DNA of 64,000 nucleotides, from positions 682,001 to 746,000 of the forward strand of contig OZ271846.1 in NCBI GenBank assembly GCA_965601485.1, given 5' to 3'. How positions within the stretch are numbered: position 1 is the first letter of the stretch; each line of letters starts with the position of its first letter. The stretch comes from Methylotenera_A aquatica. GTDB taxonomy: Bacteria; Pseudomonadota; Gammaproteobacteria; Burkholderiales; Methylophilaceae. The notes under the pieces were generated by a model, which worked only from the letters and a program-made list of their open reading frames with translations, was not told where the DNA came from and searched no databases. Position numbers and translations under genes: made by a program. Shown here in pieces: positions 26,304 through 39,921 of this stretch.

Positions 26304-27848
26304 TTAATTAGGCGTGGAAACAACCAAGCTCCAGTTAGTTTTTTGCCATGCTAAAATTTCTTCTTCCAGTAAATAGCAAGTTTGTGGGAAGCTTTGTTGC
26401 CAAGCGCTCGGTAGACTCAACATGAAAATATTGTCGGCGCGTTCTAATTTGATATTTTTTAATACAGGCATACTGCGAGAGTGGCAGAAAATCACTGCCA
26501 AACGCAGTGCTAGTAATTTAATAATAAAGCGGTCATCATCAAAATCTATTTCTAACTTCTTTATTTTTCCGCAATGGCCTAAAACTAATAAACTTAAGCT
26601 ATGCAACTCACTCTGCGAAAATCCCATCAGCTCGGTACTGTCTAAGATATAAGCGCCATGTTTGTGTAACTCGCTATGCGAAATGGCCGCACCAACTTCG
26701 TGGCATAGTGCAGCCCAACCTAGTATCTGTCTTGGTTTTCCTTGTTCGGCACGACTGATTTCGGCCATATTATTTGTTTGTGCCTGCAGTGTTGGACGCA
26801 ATGCATCGTAAAAACTGAGTGCTACTTTTTCGACATTATGCGCATGCTTTTTATTAACGCCAAAGCGTGTTGTTAAGCGTGAAATAGACGCATCGCATAA
26901 ATCTTCTGGCGCATCATCCTCATCATCCATCAAATCATAAAGAACACCATGACGAAGTGCGCCTTTGGCGACTATTAAGGTATCTAATTTAAGCAAATCG
27001 AATATGCCAATTAAAATGCTTAAGCCACCACCAATAACGGCTTTGCGGTCTTCTTTTAGGCCAATCAAATCCAGCCTGTCGGCAGTTTTGGCTTTTATGA
27101 GTTGACTGCGTAGCCATGTCAAACCTTCGCGGGTAATTTTATCGGCATCAAATCCAGCATAGCCTAAAATTTCGGCTACCGCACCAACCGTACCTGATGC
27201 GCCGTAAGCAACATCCCAATGGCTGCGCTGATAAATAGGCGCTACTGCATCTAAAAAGGATTCAGCCGCAATTTCGGCGCGTTGCAAATTCCGCTCGGTT
27301 AGTTGACCATCGGCGAAGTATTTTAGCGACCAAGCTACAGAACCAACGCGTGTCGAATCAGTGGTCTGTGCGTTTAAATGTTGCCCCAAAATAAACTCTG
27401 TAGAGCGGCCGCCAATATCAATCACCAATCGTCTTTCATCGGATTGTGGCAATAAGCGACTAACGCCTTGATAAATTAATCGTGCTTCTTCAACGCCAGA
27501 TATGACTTCCACCTCAAAGCCTAGCGCTTTTTTTGCAAGCTTTAAAAATTCACCACGATTTTTCGCTTCACGAAGTGTTTGGGTGGCAACAGCACGAACA
27601 TGTTGCTTGGGGAAGCCTTTTAATGTTTCACCAAAACGCGCTAGACATTTAAGGCCACGTTCTATGGCTTCAGGTTTTAAATTGCGCTCTTCATCCAAAT
27701 CGCCACCTTGGCGCACAGTTTCTTTTAGGTAATCAACACGCTGAATTTGGCCTTTTTCGTAGCGACCAATTTCAAGCCTAAAACTGTTAGAACCCAAATC
27801 AATTGCGGCTAGCAGGGTTTCGCTAGAAATAATATTATCGTTTTGCAT
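26304..27848 (-). CDS. ppx: Exopolyphosphatase
   Basis: Ppx (Ppx/GppA family) hydrolyses polyphosphate from its end, and related enzymes also convert pppGpp to ppGpp. The 514-residue protein has the ASKHA ATPase-fold motifs AAIDLGSNSFRLEIG at the start and VIDIGGRSTEFILG in the middle. The C-terminal half (about 310-500) is an HD-like helical domain with ALCHEVGAAISHSELHKHGAYIL. Length matches Ppx rather than the shorter forms. Divergent from htpG; downstream lies the small tailed protein gene after 163 bases. Confidence 0.92.
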   Translation of the reverse strand: MQNDNIISSETLLAAIDLGSNSFRLEIGRYEKGQIQRVDYLKETVRQGGDLDEERNLKPEAIERGLKCLARFGETLKGFPKQHVRAVATQTLREAKNRGEFLKLAKKALGFEVEVISGVEEARLIYQGVSRLLPQSDERRLVIDIGGRSTEFILGQHLNAQTTDSTRVGSVAWSLKYFADGQLTERNLQRAEIAAESFLDAVAPIYQRSHWDVAYGASGTVGAVAEILGYAGFDADKITREGLTWLRSQLIKAKTADRLDLIGLKEDRKAVIGGGLSILIGIFDLLKLDTLIVAKGALRHGVLYDLMDDEDDAPEDLCDASISRLTTRFGVNKKHAHNVEKVALSFYDALRPTLQAQTNNMAEISRAEQGKPRQILGWAALCHEVGAAISHSELHKHGAYILDSTELMGFSQSELHSLSLLVLGHCGKIKKLEIDFDDDRFIIKLLALRLAVIFCHSRSMPVLKNIKLERADNIFMLSLPSAWQQSFPQTCYLLEEEILAWQKTNWSLVVSTPN

Positions 27849-27937
27849 AATGCTTTTATAGCATATTTGCTTGCAGTCAATATGACAATATGATGTATTA
27901 ACGAAAATTAATTACTGCAATTAGCAAACCATATGGG

Positions 27938-27964
27938 TTGAAATATGGCACTCTAGCCCAATAT
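27938..27964 (+). promoter_or_regulatory. Sigma-32-like heat-shock promoter of htpG
   Basis: TTGAAA (27938-27943), a 13-base spacer and CCCAATAT (27957-27964) fit the heat-shock sigma factor consensus CTTGAA-N13-15-CCCCATNT well. It lies about 50 bases before the htpG start, as expected. Assignment is by consensus match only. Confidence 0.7.
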
Positions 27965-28013
27965 TAAATCATGTTTAATGCATCTGTTCATACATTTAAT
28001 TGAGAGGAAAAAT

Positions 28014-29927
28014 ATGGATACTCAACAAGCTGAAAAAATGGAATTTAAAGCAGAAGTTAAGCAACTATTGCATCTAATGATTCATTCGCTATACAGCAAC
28101 AAAGAAATTGTGCTGCGCGAATTGATTTCGAATGCATCGGATGCTGCCGATAAGTTGCGCTTTGAGGCACTTGCAAATGGCGCTCTGTATGAGAATGACA
28201 GTGAGCTTAAGATTCAAATTGGTTTTGATAAAGCCAAGCGCACGCTGACTATTTCAGATAACGGCATTGGAATGAACCGCGATGAAGTGGTTGCTAATAT
28301 CGGTACGATTGCAAAATCGGGAACTAAAGAATTTTTCAATTCTTTAAGTGGCGATGAAGCCAAAGATGCCAATTTGATTGGCCAATTTGGTGTGGGTTTT
28401 TATTCAGCATTTATTATTGCGGATAAAGTCACCTTGATTACACGACGCGCAGGCAATGTAGAGGCCGTAAAGTGGGTAAGTGCAGGTGAAGGCGACTTTA
28501 CCTTAGAAACGGTTGAAAAAGCCACGCGCGGAACGGAAATTACCTTGCATTTGCGCAAAGATGAAGATGAATTCTTAAACGATTGGCAATTAAAATCCAT
28601 TATTCGCAAATATTCTGACCACATTACTTTGCCGATTGTGATGAATAAAACAGAATGGAAAGAGGGCGAAGAAGGCGCTGACGGCACGAAACAGCCCGGT
28701 GAAATGGTGGCTACTGATGAATTAGAAACTATTAATAAAGCATCAGCCTTGTGGGCGCGCAACAAAAATGATATTTCTCCTGATGAATACAACGAATTCT
28801 ACAAACATGTTTCACATGATTATGAAAACCCTCTTGGCTACACGCACAGCCGCGTAGAGGGCAAGCAAGAGTATATTTCATTGTTGTATATCCCTAGTAA
28901 AGCCCCATTTGATTTATACGATAGAGAGCGCCGCCACGGCATTAAATTGTACGTTAAGCGCGTATTTATTATGGAAGATGCTGAAAAATTAATGCCGCAA
29001 TACTTGCGCTTTGTTCGCGGGGTAATCGATTCAGCCGATTTGCCATTAAACGTATCGCGTGAAATTTTGCAAGATAGCCGCGATGTGGATGCGATTAAAA
29101 ATGGTTCGGTAAAAAAAGTATTGGGTCTATTAGAGGATTTAGCTAAAGATAAACCAGATGATTACGCTAAATTTTGGTCAGAGTTTGGCCGTGTTTTAAA
29201 AGAAGGCCCAGGTGAAGATTTTGCTAATAAAGACAAAGTCGCTGGTTTGTTGAGATTCGCCAGTACGCATGCGGATAATGAATTGCAAAATGTTTCATTT
29301 GCCGACTATGTTAGCAGGATGAAACCTGAGCAAGAGGTAATTTATTTTATTACCGCCGATAGCTTTGCCGCAGCACAGCACAGCCCACATTTAGAAATTT
29401 TCCGCAAAAAAGGCATTGAAGTATTGCTAATGTCTGACAAAGTAGATGAATGGCTATTAGGTAGCCTAAACGAGTTTGATGGCAAAAAATTGCAATCTAT
29501 TGCCAAAGGCGATTTAGATTTAGGCAAACTAGAAGATGAAGCCGAAAAAGAGGCCAAAGCGAAAATTGAGGAAGAGGCCAAAACGCTGATTGAGCGCATA
29601 AAAACTGCATTGGGCGACACTGTTAAAGAAGTTCGTGTCACCCATCGCTTAACTGATTCACCTGCCTGTTTAGTTGCTGGTGAGCATGATGTGTCTGCTA
29701 ATTTGGCGCGCATTTTAAAAGCGGCAGGCCAGAATGCACCAGACAGCAAACCTGTTTTAGAGATTAATCCTGCGCACAAATTGGTCAAACGATTAGAAGT
29801 AGAAACTGCAGAAGCGACATTTAATGATTTAGCACATTTAGTGTTTGATCAAGCCTTGCTTGCAGAAGGTGGTCAGTTAAACGACCCAGCTAGTTTTGTA
29901 AAGCGCATGAATAGTTTACTGGTATAA
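28014..29927 (+). CDS. htpG: Chaperone HtpG (bacterial Hsp90)
   Basis: HtpG is the cytoplasmic Hsp90 homologue, an ATP-driven dimeric chaperone. I chose the ATG at 28014, with GAGAGG upstream, giving 637 residues. The GHKL ATPase motifs are clear: ELISNASDAADKLRFE, TISDNGIGM, GTIAKSGTKEF and GQFGVGFYSAF. The middle domain has the catalytic arginine in NVSREILQDSRDV, and the C-terminal dimerisation domain has HRLTDSPACLV. The sigma-32-like promoter upstream and the terminator downstream make it a single-gene heat-shock unit. Confidence 0.96.
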   Translation: MDTQQAEKMEFKAEVKQLLHLMIHSLYSNKEIVLRELISNASDAADKLRFEALANGALYENDSELKIQIGFDKAKRTLTISDNGIGMNRDEVVANIGTIAKSGTKEFFNSLSGDEAKDANLIGQFGVGFYSAFIIADKVTLITRRAGNVEAVKWVSAGEGDFTLETVEKATRGTEITLHLRKDEDEFLNDWQLKSIIRKYSDHITLPIVMNKTEWKEGEEGADGTKQPGEMVATDELETINKASALWARNKNDISPDEYNEFYKHVSHDYENPLGYTHSRVEGKQEYISLLYIPSKAPFDLYDRERRHGIKLYVKRVFIMEDAEKLMPQYLRFVRGVIDSADLPLNVSREILQDSRDVDAIKNGSVKKVLGLLEDLAKDKPDDYAKFWSEFGRVLKEGPGEDFANKDKVAGLLRFASTHADNELQNVSFADYVSRMKPEQEVIYFITADSFAAAQHSPHLEIFRKKGIEVLLMSDKVDEWLLGSLNEFDGKKLQSIAKGDLDLGKLEDEAEKEAKAKIEEEAKTLIERIKTALGDTVKEVRVTHRLTDSPACLVAGEHDVSANLARILKAAGQNAPDSKPVLEINPAHKLVKRLEVETAEATFNDLAHLVFDQALLAEGGQLNDPASFVKRMNSLLV

Positions 29928-29941
29928 GTTTCAATTAAATC

Positions 29942-29976
29942 AAAAAAGCCTGCTCAAATAAGCAGGCTTTTTTTTT
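29942..29976 (+). terminator. Intrinsic terminator after htpG
   Basis: The arms AAAAAGCCTGCT and AGCAGGCTTTTT pair around a 6-base loop and run into eight further T-rich bases, 15 bases after the htpG stop. Confidence 0.92.
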
Positions 29977-30066
29977 AAAGCACAATTGGTCACTAAAGAT
30001 TGGCTTGGTATTTGCTAAAATGTATTATTAGCAACTGCTTAATGTTACCTAGAAAGCATTATTGAA

Positions 30067-32550
30067 ATGAAAACTCCAATCAAGTCCGCAAAAAAAGAAA
30101 CCATTGTTTTGCCAAAATTAACCCCAGTTAAACAAGCGCTGCAAAACCACTTAGTATTGTCATGTTTTAAGACAGACAAGGCAGCAACGCCAAGAGACTG
30201 GTATCAAAGTGCTGCGTTTACTGTGCGTGATCATGTGGTTGAGCGATGGGTTAAAACATCGGCATCGTATTATGAGCAAGATCCTAAGCGTGTTTATTAT
30301 CTTTCATTAGAGTTTTTAATTGGCCGCATGTTAACCAATGCTGCACTAAATTTGGGCATAAAAGACGAATTAAGTGATGGTTTAGATGCATTAGGCCAAA
30401 GTATGGAAAATGCGGCCGAGATGGAATATGACGCTGCTTTAGGTAATGGTGGTTTAGGTCGATTAGCGGCTTGCTTTTTGGATTCAATGGCTACTATGGA
30501 TATTCCGGCTACTGGTTACGGTATTCGTTACGAATATGGCATGTTTAAGCAATCCATTGAGCACGGTCAACAAATAGAAAACCCAGATAATTGGTTACGT
30601 TATGGCAATGTGTGGGAGTTTCAACGCCCTGAAGCAACTTATGATATTAAGTTTTATGGTCATGTTGTGCCTGTGCATGATGGCCATCTTGTTAAGCATC
30701 ATTGGTGCAATACCCAGCATCTAGTGGCAATGCCTTACGATATGCCGGTGCCTGGTTATGGTACCGAAACGGTTAATAACTTAAGGCTATGGAGTGCAAA
30801 AGCCACCAGAGACTTTGATTTGCACCAGTTTAATAATGGTAATTATGAGCAATCGGTTGAAGAGCGCACAGATACTGAAACGATTTCAAAAGTATTATAC
30901 CCAAACGATTCGTCAGCGTCAGGCCGCGAATTACGATTAAAGCAGCAATACTTTTTTGTGTCAGCCTCTATTCAAGATATTTTGCGTCGCTTTATCACCA
31001 CGCGTGAAGTGAAAACGGAAAAAGATTGGGCAGAATTGCCCAATAAAATCGCCATTCAATTAAACGATACTCATCCAGCGATTGGTGTGGCTGAAATGGT
31101 GTATCAACTTGTGGATGTTCATGGCTTGAAATGGGATTTTGCTTGGGGCTTAGTGGTGAAAATATTTGCATATACCAATCACACCCTAATGCCAGAAGCA
31201 TTGGAAACTTGGTCTGTTGATTTATTTGGTAGCTTGTTGCCGCGCCATTTAGAGATTATTTACGAAATTAACCAACAATTTGTCACCATGGTGAACCATA
31301 AATTCCCAGGCGATACCGACCTAATTAGACGCGTATCGATTATTGATGAAACGCATGGTCGCCGCGTTCGCATGGCGCATCTAGCAGTAGTGGGTAGCCA
31401 TACCGTTAACGGCGTAGCCGCGTTACACAGTGAATTATTAAAAACTACGCTGTTTGCTGACTTTAATAAAATCTATCCGAACAAGCTAACCAATATAACA
31501 AATGGCATTACGCCCCGCCGCTGGCTAAATCAAGCCAATCCAGACTTAACAAAGTTAATTGCGCAAGCCATTGGCGATGGTTTTCAAAAAGATTTAACGC
31601 AATTAGTTAAACTAACTCCGCTAGCTGACGATAAAGATTTTCGCAAAGCATTCCGCGCCGTTAAACAGGCCAATAAATTACGCTTGGCGCACAAAATAGA
31701 AAGCGTTACAGGTGTTAAATTAAATTTTAACTCATTATTTGATGTGCAAATTAAACGTATTCATGAATACAAACGTCAATTATTAAACATCTTGCATGTC
31801 ATTACGCTCTATAACCGTATTCGTCATGGCGAGAAAAATCTAACCCCACGCACTGTTATATTTGGCGGTAAAGCAGCGCCAGGTTATTGGATGGCAAAAT
31901 TAATTATTCGCTTAATTAACGATGTGGCCAGCATTGTGAATAACGATCCTGCCGTTGGCGATAATCTAAAAGTCGTGTTTTATCCAAACTACGAAGTATC
32001 ATCGGCTGAAATTTTATTCCCAGGTAGCGATTTGTCTGAGCAGATATCCACTGCAGGCACTGAGGCTAGCGGCACTGGAAATATGAAAATGGCGCTTAAT
32101 GGCGCGTTAACTATTGGTACGTTAGATGGTGCCAACGTGGAAATTAAAGAAGAAGTAGGCGATGAAAATATCTTTATTTTTGGACTAACTACGCCGCAGG
32201 TAGCCGAAACCAAAGCCAATGGATATAACCCGCGTGATTACTACCATCATAATAGTGCTTTAAAAGAAGTGATCGATATGATTGGTAGTGGTTTCTTTTC
32301 GTTAAAAGAGCCAAGTCGCTATCAGGCCATTGTTGATAATCTATTGAATAACGACAATTACTTATTACTTGCCGACTATGCCAGTTATATTGCTTGCCAA
32401 GATGAAGTATCGGCTATTTACCAAAATCAAGAGGAATGGTCACGTCGTGCTGTGTTAAACGTCGCTCGTATGGCCAAATTTTCCAGCGATAGAACCATTG
32501 GTGAGTACGCGAAAAACATTTGGCAAGCAGAGTCATCAAAACAAAAGTAG
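30067..32550 (+). CDS. glgP: Glycogen/starch/alpha-glucan phosphorylase
   Basis: GlgP releases glucose-1-phosphate from alpha-1,4-glucans using phosphate and pyridoxal phosphate. The 827-residue protein has the conserved start region YYLSLEFLIGRMLTNA, GNGGLGRLAACFLDSMAT, NDTHPAIGVAEM and IKRIHEYKRQLLN. The cofactor lysine is K674 in GTGNMKMALNG. The signature EASGTGNMKMA is complete. Length fits the bacterial glycogen phosphorylases. The gene stands alone, with no glgA, glgB or glgC in view. It implies that the organism stores or degrades glycogen. Confidence 0.95.
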   Translation: MKTPIKSAKKETIVLPKLTPVKQALQNHLVLSCFKTDKAATPRDWYQSAAFTVRDHVVERWVKTSASYYEQDPKRVYYLSLEFLIGRMLTNAALNLGIKDELSDGLDALGQSMENAAEMEYDAALGNGGLGRLAACFLDSMATMDIPATGYGIRYEYGMFKQSIEHGQQIENPDNWLRYGNVWEFQRPEATYDIKFYGHVVPVHDGHLVKHHWCNTQHLVAMPYDMPVPGYGTETVNNLRLWSAKATRDFDLHQFNNGNYEQSVEERTDTETISKVLYPNDSSASGRELRLKQQYFFVSASIQDILRRFITTREVKTEKDWAELPNKIAIQLNDTHPAIGVAEMVYQLVDVHGLKWDFAWGLVVKIFAYTNHTLMPEALETWSVDLFGSLLPRHLEIIYEINQQFVTMVNHKFPGDTDLIRRVSIIDETHGRRVRMAHLAVVGSHTVNGVAALHSELLKTTLFADFNKIYPNKLTNITNGITPRRWLNQANPDLTKLIAQAIGDGFQKDLTQLVKLTPLADDKDFRKAFRAVKQANKLRLAHKIESVTGVKLNFNSLFDVQIKRIHEYKRQLLNILHVITLYNRIRHGEKNLTPRTVIFGGKAAPGYWMAKLIIRLINDVASIVNNDPAVGDNLKVVFYPNYEVSSAEILFPGSDLSEQISTAGTEASGTGNMKMALNGALTIGTLDGANVEIKEEVGDENIFIFGLTTPQVAETKANGYNPRDYYHHNSALKEVIDMIGSGFFSLKEPSRYQAIVDNLLNNDNYLLLADYASYIACQDEVSAIYQNQEEWSRRAVLNVARMAKFSSDRTIGEYAKNIWQAESSKQK

Positions 32551-32710
32551 TTAAATCGCTTTAGTTATAGAGCAAGACAGGGCAGTTAATTTCAAATTAA
32601 GCATGAATATGGGTTTTGTAAAGGTGGCGTAAAGTAAAATAAACTTAAGTACGATTAATAAGTTTTATAGTTAAAAAAACTATATTCAATATGTAATTTA
32701 AGTCGAGCCG

Positions 32711-33401
32711 ATGAAAAAAGTAATGATGACTGCGTTATTAGCGTTATTTGTATCTTAAGCCAATGCTCTGGCTGTAAGTAAGTTAAGTAATACATATGCA
32801 AGCAAAGGCCTAAAGGCCGCGCTAATTAAAGGTCCTAATAAAGCAAGCAGTAACTTAGGCGCTGTGAATGGCTTCTTTGGAAACAGCCGAGTCAAAATAC
32901 TATTACCAGAATTTATGCAAAAATCCGAAAAAGTAATGCGTATGTTCGGCATGGGCAAACAAGCAGATGGATTGGTGCTTAAAATGAATCGCGCTGCCGA
33001 AGCGATTATGCAAGAAGTAAAAGCCTTGTTGGTTGATTCGGTAAAAATGACTTTGGCTAATGCAAAAGAGATATTAACTGGCTCACAAAGTTATGCCATT
33101 TAATGCTTAAAAAAACGACCCACTTACCAAAGGGCGCAAAGATTTTGCCTATTGTTAAAAGCGCAACTGAAAAAGTAAAGCTTGTTCAGCATTATAATAA
33201 GTTTGGGGAAATGGTTAATAAATACGGCTTCGTTAAAAAAGAAGACGCTAACTTTGTGCAATATATTACTCAATAAACTTAGACGACGTTTATTTGATGA
33301 TGGCACATGAAGAAGCCGCCATTTATAAAGATCCATTAGGACAAGCATGCGATTTGATTAAAAAAGTTTTTGATGCAATTAGTAATTGGTTTGGTAATTA
33401 A
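32711..33401 (+). pseudogene. DUF4197 family exported protein, pseudogene
   Basis: An ATG at 32711 opens a clear signal peptide (MKKVMMTALLALFVS), then a TAA at 32756-32758 interrupts exactly where the cleavage region should be. The same frame continues ANALAVSKLSNTYASKGLKA and on to GAVNGFFGNSRVKILLPEFM and MGKQADGLVLKMNRAAEA, ending at 33102. A second frame then gives ILPIVKSATEKVKLVQHYNK and KEDANFVQYITQ, and a third gives LDDVYLMMAHEEAAI and DLIKKVFDAISNWFG, ending at 33401. In order this is a DUF4197 protein of about 230 residues, whose intact relatives I recall as small exported proteins. A nonsense codon and at least two frameshifts disable it. Confidence 0.88.
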
Positions 33402-33492
33402 AGTCTTTATTCTGTATCGGGATTTCTGAGAATCGGACTTGGCTTGAAATTTTAAGATGAGTTTATTTAAAGATAAAAACGCTCAATACTGT

Positions 33493-33521
33493 TTGACACT
33501 AACGTCCAGTCTTGGTATAGT
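33493..33521 (+). promoter_or_regulatory. Sigma-70 promoter upstream of initiator tRNA
   Basis: TTGACA (33493-33498), a 17-base spacer and TATAGT (33516-33521) make a near-consensus promoter. Transcription should start near 33528, some 27 bases before the tRNA. Confidence 0.85.
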
Positions 33522-33554
33522 CTCATTTCTCGGCGATATGTATGTCGAGTCGGA

Positions 33555-33631
33555 CGCGGGATGGAGCAGTCTGGCAGCTCGTCGGGCTCATAACCCGAAG
33601 GTCACAGGTTCAAATCCTGTTCCCGCAACCA
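33555..33631 (+). tRNA. tRNA-fMet (CAT), initiator
   Basis: The 77-base gene includes the encoded CCA. The initiator features are visible: a C1-A72 mismatch at the end of the acceptor stem and three G-C pairs in the anticodon stem around CTCATAA. A separate promoter precedes it, and the rRNA operon promoter lies just after it with no terminator between. Confidence 0.97.
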
Positions 33632-33644
33632 GTAAAATTAAACA

Positions 33645-33672
33645 TTGACGTTGCTTCAAAGCTCTGTATAAT
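33645..33672 (+). promoter_or_regulatory. rRNA operon promoter (P1-like)
   Basis: TTGACG (33645-33650), a 16-base spacer and a perfect TATAAT (33667-33672) are followed by the GC-rich discriminator GCGC. A 16-base spacer and such a discriminator are typical of stringently controlled rRNA promoters. Readthrough from the tRNA promoter could also reach the rRNA genes. Confidence 0.82.
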
Positions 33673-33744
33673 GCGCACCTCGTTAACGCAAAGCGTAAAA
33701 CGAAATATCCAAAAAGTGATTCACTTCTTCGGTAGCAAGAACAA

Positions 33745-33755
33745 GCTCTTTAACA
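33745..33755 (+). promoter_or_regulatory. boxA antitermination site in the rRNA leader
   Basis: GCTCTTTAACA matches the boxA consensus (TGCTCTTTAACA) bound by NusB and NusE. It lies about 75 bases after the promoter. The rest of the leader (to 34069) shows AT-rich sequence with no gene, and includes the 16S processing-stem region. Confidence 0.85.
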
Positions 33756-34069
33756 AAATGAACGACTGATAAGTGTGGGTGTTTGTGGTCAAGACACATC
33801 GACTTAGACGCAGCAAATGCAAGGTTTCGGCCTTGAATGTTTTGTTGTTTGGTTTAAGAAGATACTCAAGATAACAAATGCTTACACTTAAATTTATGAC
33901 AAGTATGTAATAAGGCTTATTTAGTAATAGATAAGCAGTACACAAACCTTGACAATGAATTTGAGAAACCAGCTCAACACATACTTAGAACTTCTCTAAG
34001 ACATGATTGAGTTGCAAAGCAAAAAGCGAATACCACCTCGAAAGAGGAAAAAGTAATAGTCATACATTA

Positions 34070-35609
<1,540 letters not shown>

Positions 35610-35720
35610 GAGAACAAACCTTGGTTGCAAACATTCACACTTATCAGTCGTTTAAATAGTAAGCAATACTAAAAAATTGACCAACACAACCATAACCTAC
35701 AAGTTATAGTTACCTTAAAT

Positions 35721-35797
35721 GGGTCTGTAGCTCAGCTGGTTAGAGCACCGTCTTGATAAGGCGGGGGTCGATGGTTCGAGTCCATCCAGACCCACCA
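35721..35797 (+). tRNA. tRNA-Ile (GAT)
   Basis: A 77-base tRNA with anticodon loop CTTGATAAG and encoded CCA lies in the 16S-23S spacer. The acceptor arms GGGTCTG and CAGACCC pair fully. Confidence 0.97.
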
Positions 35798-35814
35798 GAT
35801 TCAATTGAAATACT

Positions 35815-35890
35815 GGGGGATTAGCTCAGCTGGGAGAGCACCTGCTTTGCAAGCAGGGGGTCAACGGTTCGATCCCGTTATCCTCCACCA
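35815..35890 (+). tRNA. tRNA-Ala (TGC)
   Basis: A 76-base tRNA with anticodon loop CTTTGCAAG and encoded CCA follows tRNA-Ile by 17 bases. The Ile-Ala pair is the standard spacer arrangement. Confidence 0.97.
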
Positions 35891-35972
35891 ATGATTTAGT
35901 ATTGTGCAGAGATGAAAGAAATTAGAAGCAAACGTTTACGTGTAAATGTTTGCTTCTAGTTTTTAACTAGAC

Positions 35973-35984
35973 TGATCTTTAACA
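35973..35984 (+). promoter_or_regulatory. boxA site in the 16S-23S spacer
   Basis: TGATCTTTAACA is a one-mismatch boxA located before the 23S gene, consistent with antitermination being renewed for the second half of the operon. The remainder of the spacer up to 36280 contains no gene and presumably the 23S processing stem. Confidence 0.75.
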
Positions 35985-36280
35985 AAATGGAAGAAGTAAA
36001 GTGAGCACAACTTATTGTGATGATAAAGTTGTGCTCAAAATGGGTAGTAATTGATTGCAAAATCGAAATATTTTGCTTCGTTTAGTTCCGGTTAGATAGT
36101 GTCGTAACTAATAGCAATATTGGTTGCAACATGAAATAACCAGAAACAAATGAAACAAAACCAATTCATGCTGTACAACCTTGCAGTATGAATAAAAAAG
36201 TAGCTTTAGAAAAAACTATAACGGTGTTCTCATGCACGAGATATCTGGATTTAAAAAGGGTTCAGGTGTTAACGTTATAG

Positions 36281-39167
<2,887 letters not shown>

Positions 39168-39334
39168 TATAACCTTAATACTTGAAACGCTTTTAGTGTG
39201 AGAGATTAACGTTTGTTTTAAAGCTGCTTTTTAAAGATAGACCATGCATTCAATTGCAGACCCCATTAAAACTTTACTTCTTCCAATTTGTTACAGAGCC
39301 TTCTCGCAAGAGAAAAGCATGACATTACCAGTTA

Positions 39335-39451
39335 TGCTTGGCGGCCATAGCGGTTTGGAACCACCCCTTCCCATCTCGAACAGGGCCGTGAAACGAACCA
39401 GCGCCAATGATAGTATGCTCTTCGCATGCGAAAGTAGGTCACCGCCAAGCT
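39335..39451 (+). rRNA. rrf: 5S ribosomal RNA
   Basis: About 117 bases, starting TGCTTGGCGGCCATAGCGG and ending CACCGCCAAGC, which pair as the terminal stem. The central CCACCCCTTCCCATCTCGAAC segment is characteristic. Ends are approximate. Confidence 0.95.
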
Positions 39452-39485
39452 ATTTATACCCAATCAGCATCTCGCTGCTTGACTC

Positions 39486-39509
39486 AAAGCCTCCCTGTGG
39501 AGGCTTTTT
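39486..39509 (+). terminator. rRNA operon terminator
   Basis: AAAGCCTCC and GGAGGCTTT pair around a 4-base loop and continue in T residues, 35 bases after the 5S gene. Confidence 0.92.
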
Positions 39510-39576
39510 GTTTATTCATCAGCGTGATATTAAAACCAATCAAAAACTATTCAAACAGCATGCTATCATCACCACC

Positions 39577-39747
39577 ATGCATACTCGTGGTCTAGATACT
39601 AACTCTACTCAAACAATTAGAAGTCGCGATGAGTTGGCCCGCAGTATTGTGAGTGATAATTTAGTAGTTGGCATAAAGGGAGACGATTTATCCCGAAGTG
39701 AAGTGAGCAATGACTTTGGTTTGAATCGGCTGCGGTATGATTTATAG
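39577..39747 (+). CDS. Doubtful 56-residue open frame between the rRNA operon and msrA
   Basis: The 412 bases from 39510 to 39921 hold no clear gene. One open frame beginning with ATG at 39577 would encode 56 polar residues (TRGLDTNSTQTIRSRDELAR ... SNDFGLNRLRYDL). It has no Shine-Dalgarno and no family I recognise. The polar, protein-like composition leaves room for a small protein or a remnant of a larger gene, so I list it at low confidence. The msrA promoter should lie in the AT-rich part after 39770. Confidence 0.2.
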   Translation: MHTRGLDTNSTQTIRSRDELARSIVSDNLVVGIKGDDLSRSEVSNDFGLNRLRYDL

Positions 39748-39921
39748 CGTGAAAGAGAGTCTGAATCTTTAACTCGTTGTGATTAATCGTTAATTTTCGA
39801 CTACTAATATGATATGTTAAAACTGCGTATGTTGGGGTAGTATTTCGATGTCAGTCTAAGTCGGATATAAGACAACCATCAATTAAAGTCTGTTTTAATA
39901 ATAATTTTAAAGGTATGTATC

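Noticed and set aside
32864..33103. 79-residue frame as an independent gene
   Set aside because: It is the middle part of the broken DUF4197 gene.
39244..39747. A 167-codon frame running through the 5S gene and terminator
   Set aside because: Most of it is 5S rRNA and terminator sequence; only its tail (39577-39747) might be a separate small frame.
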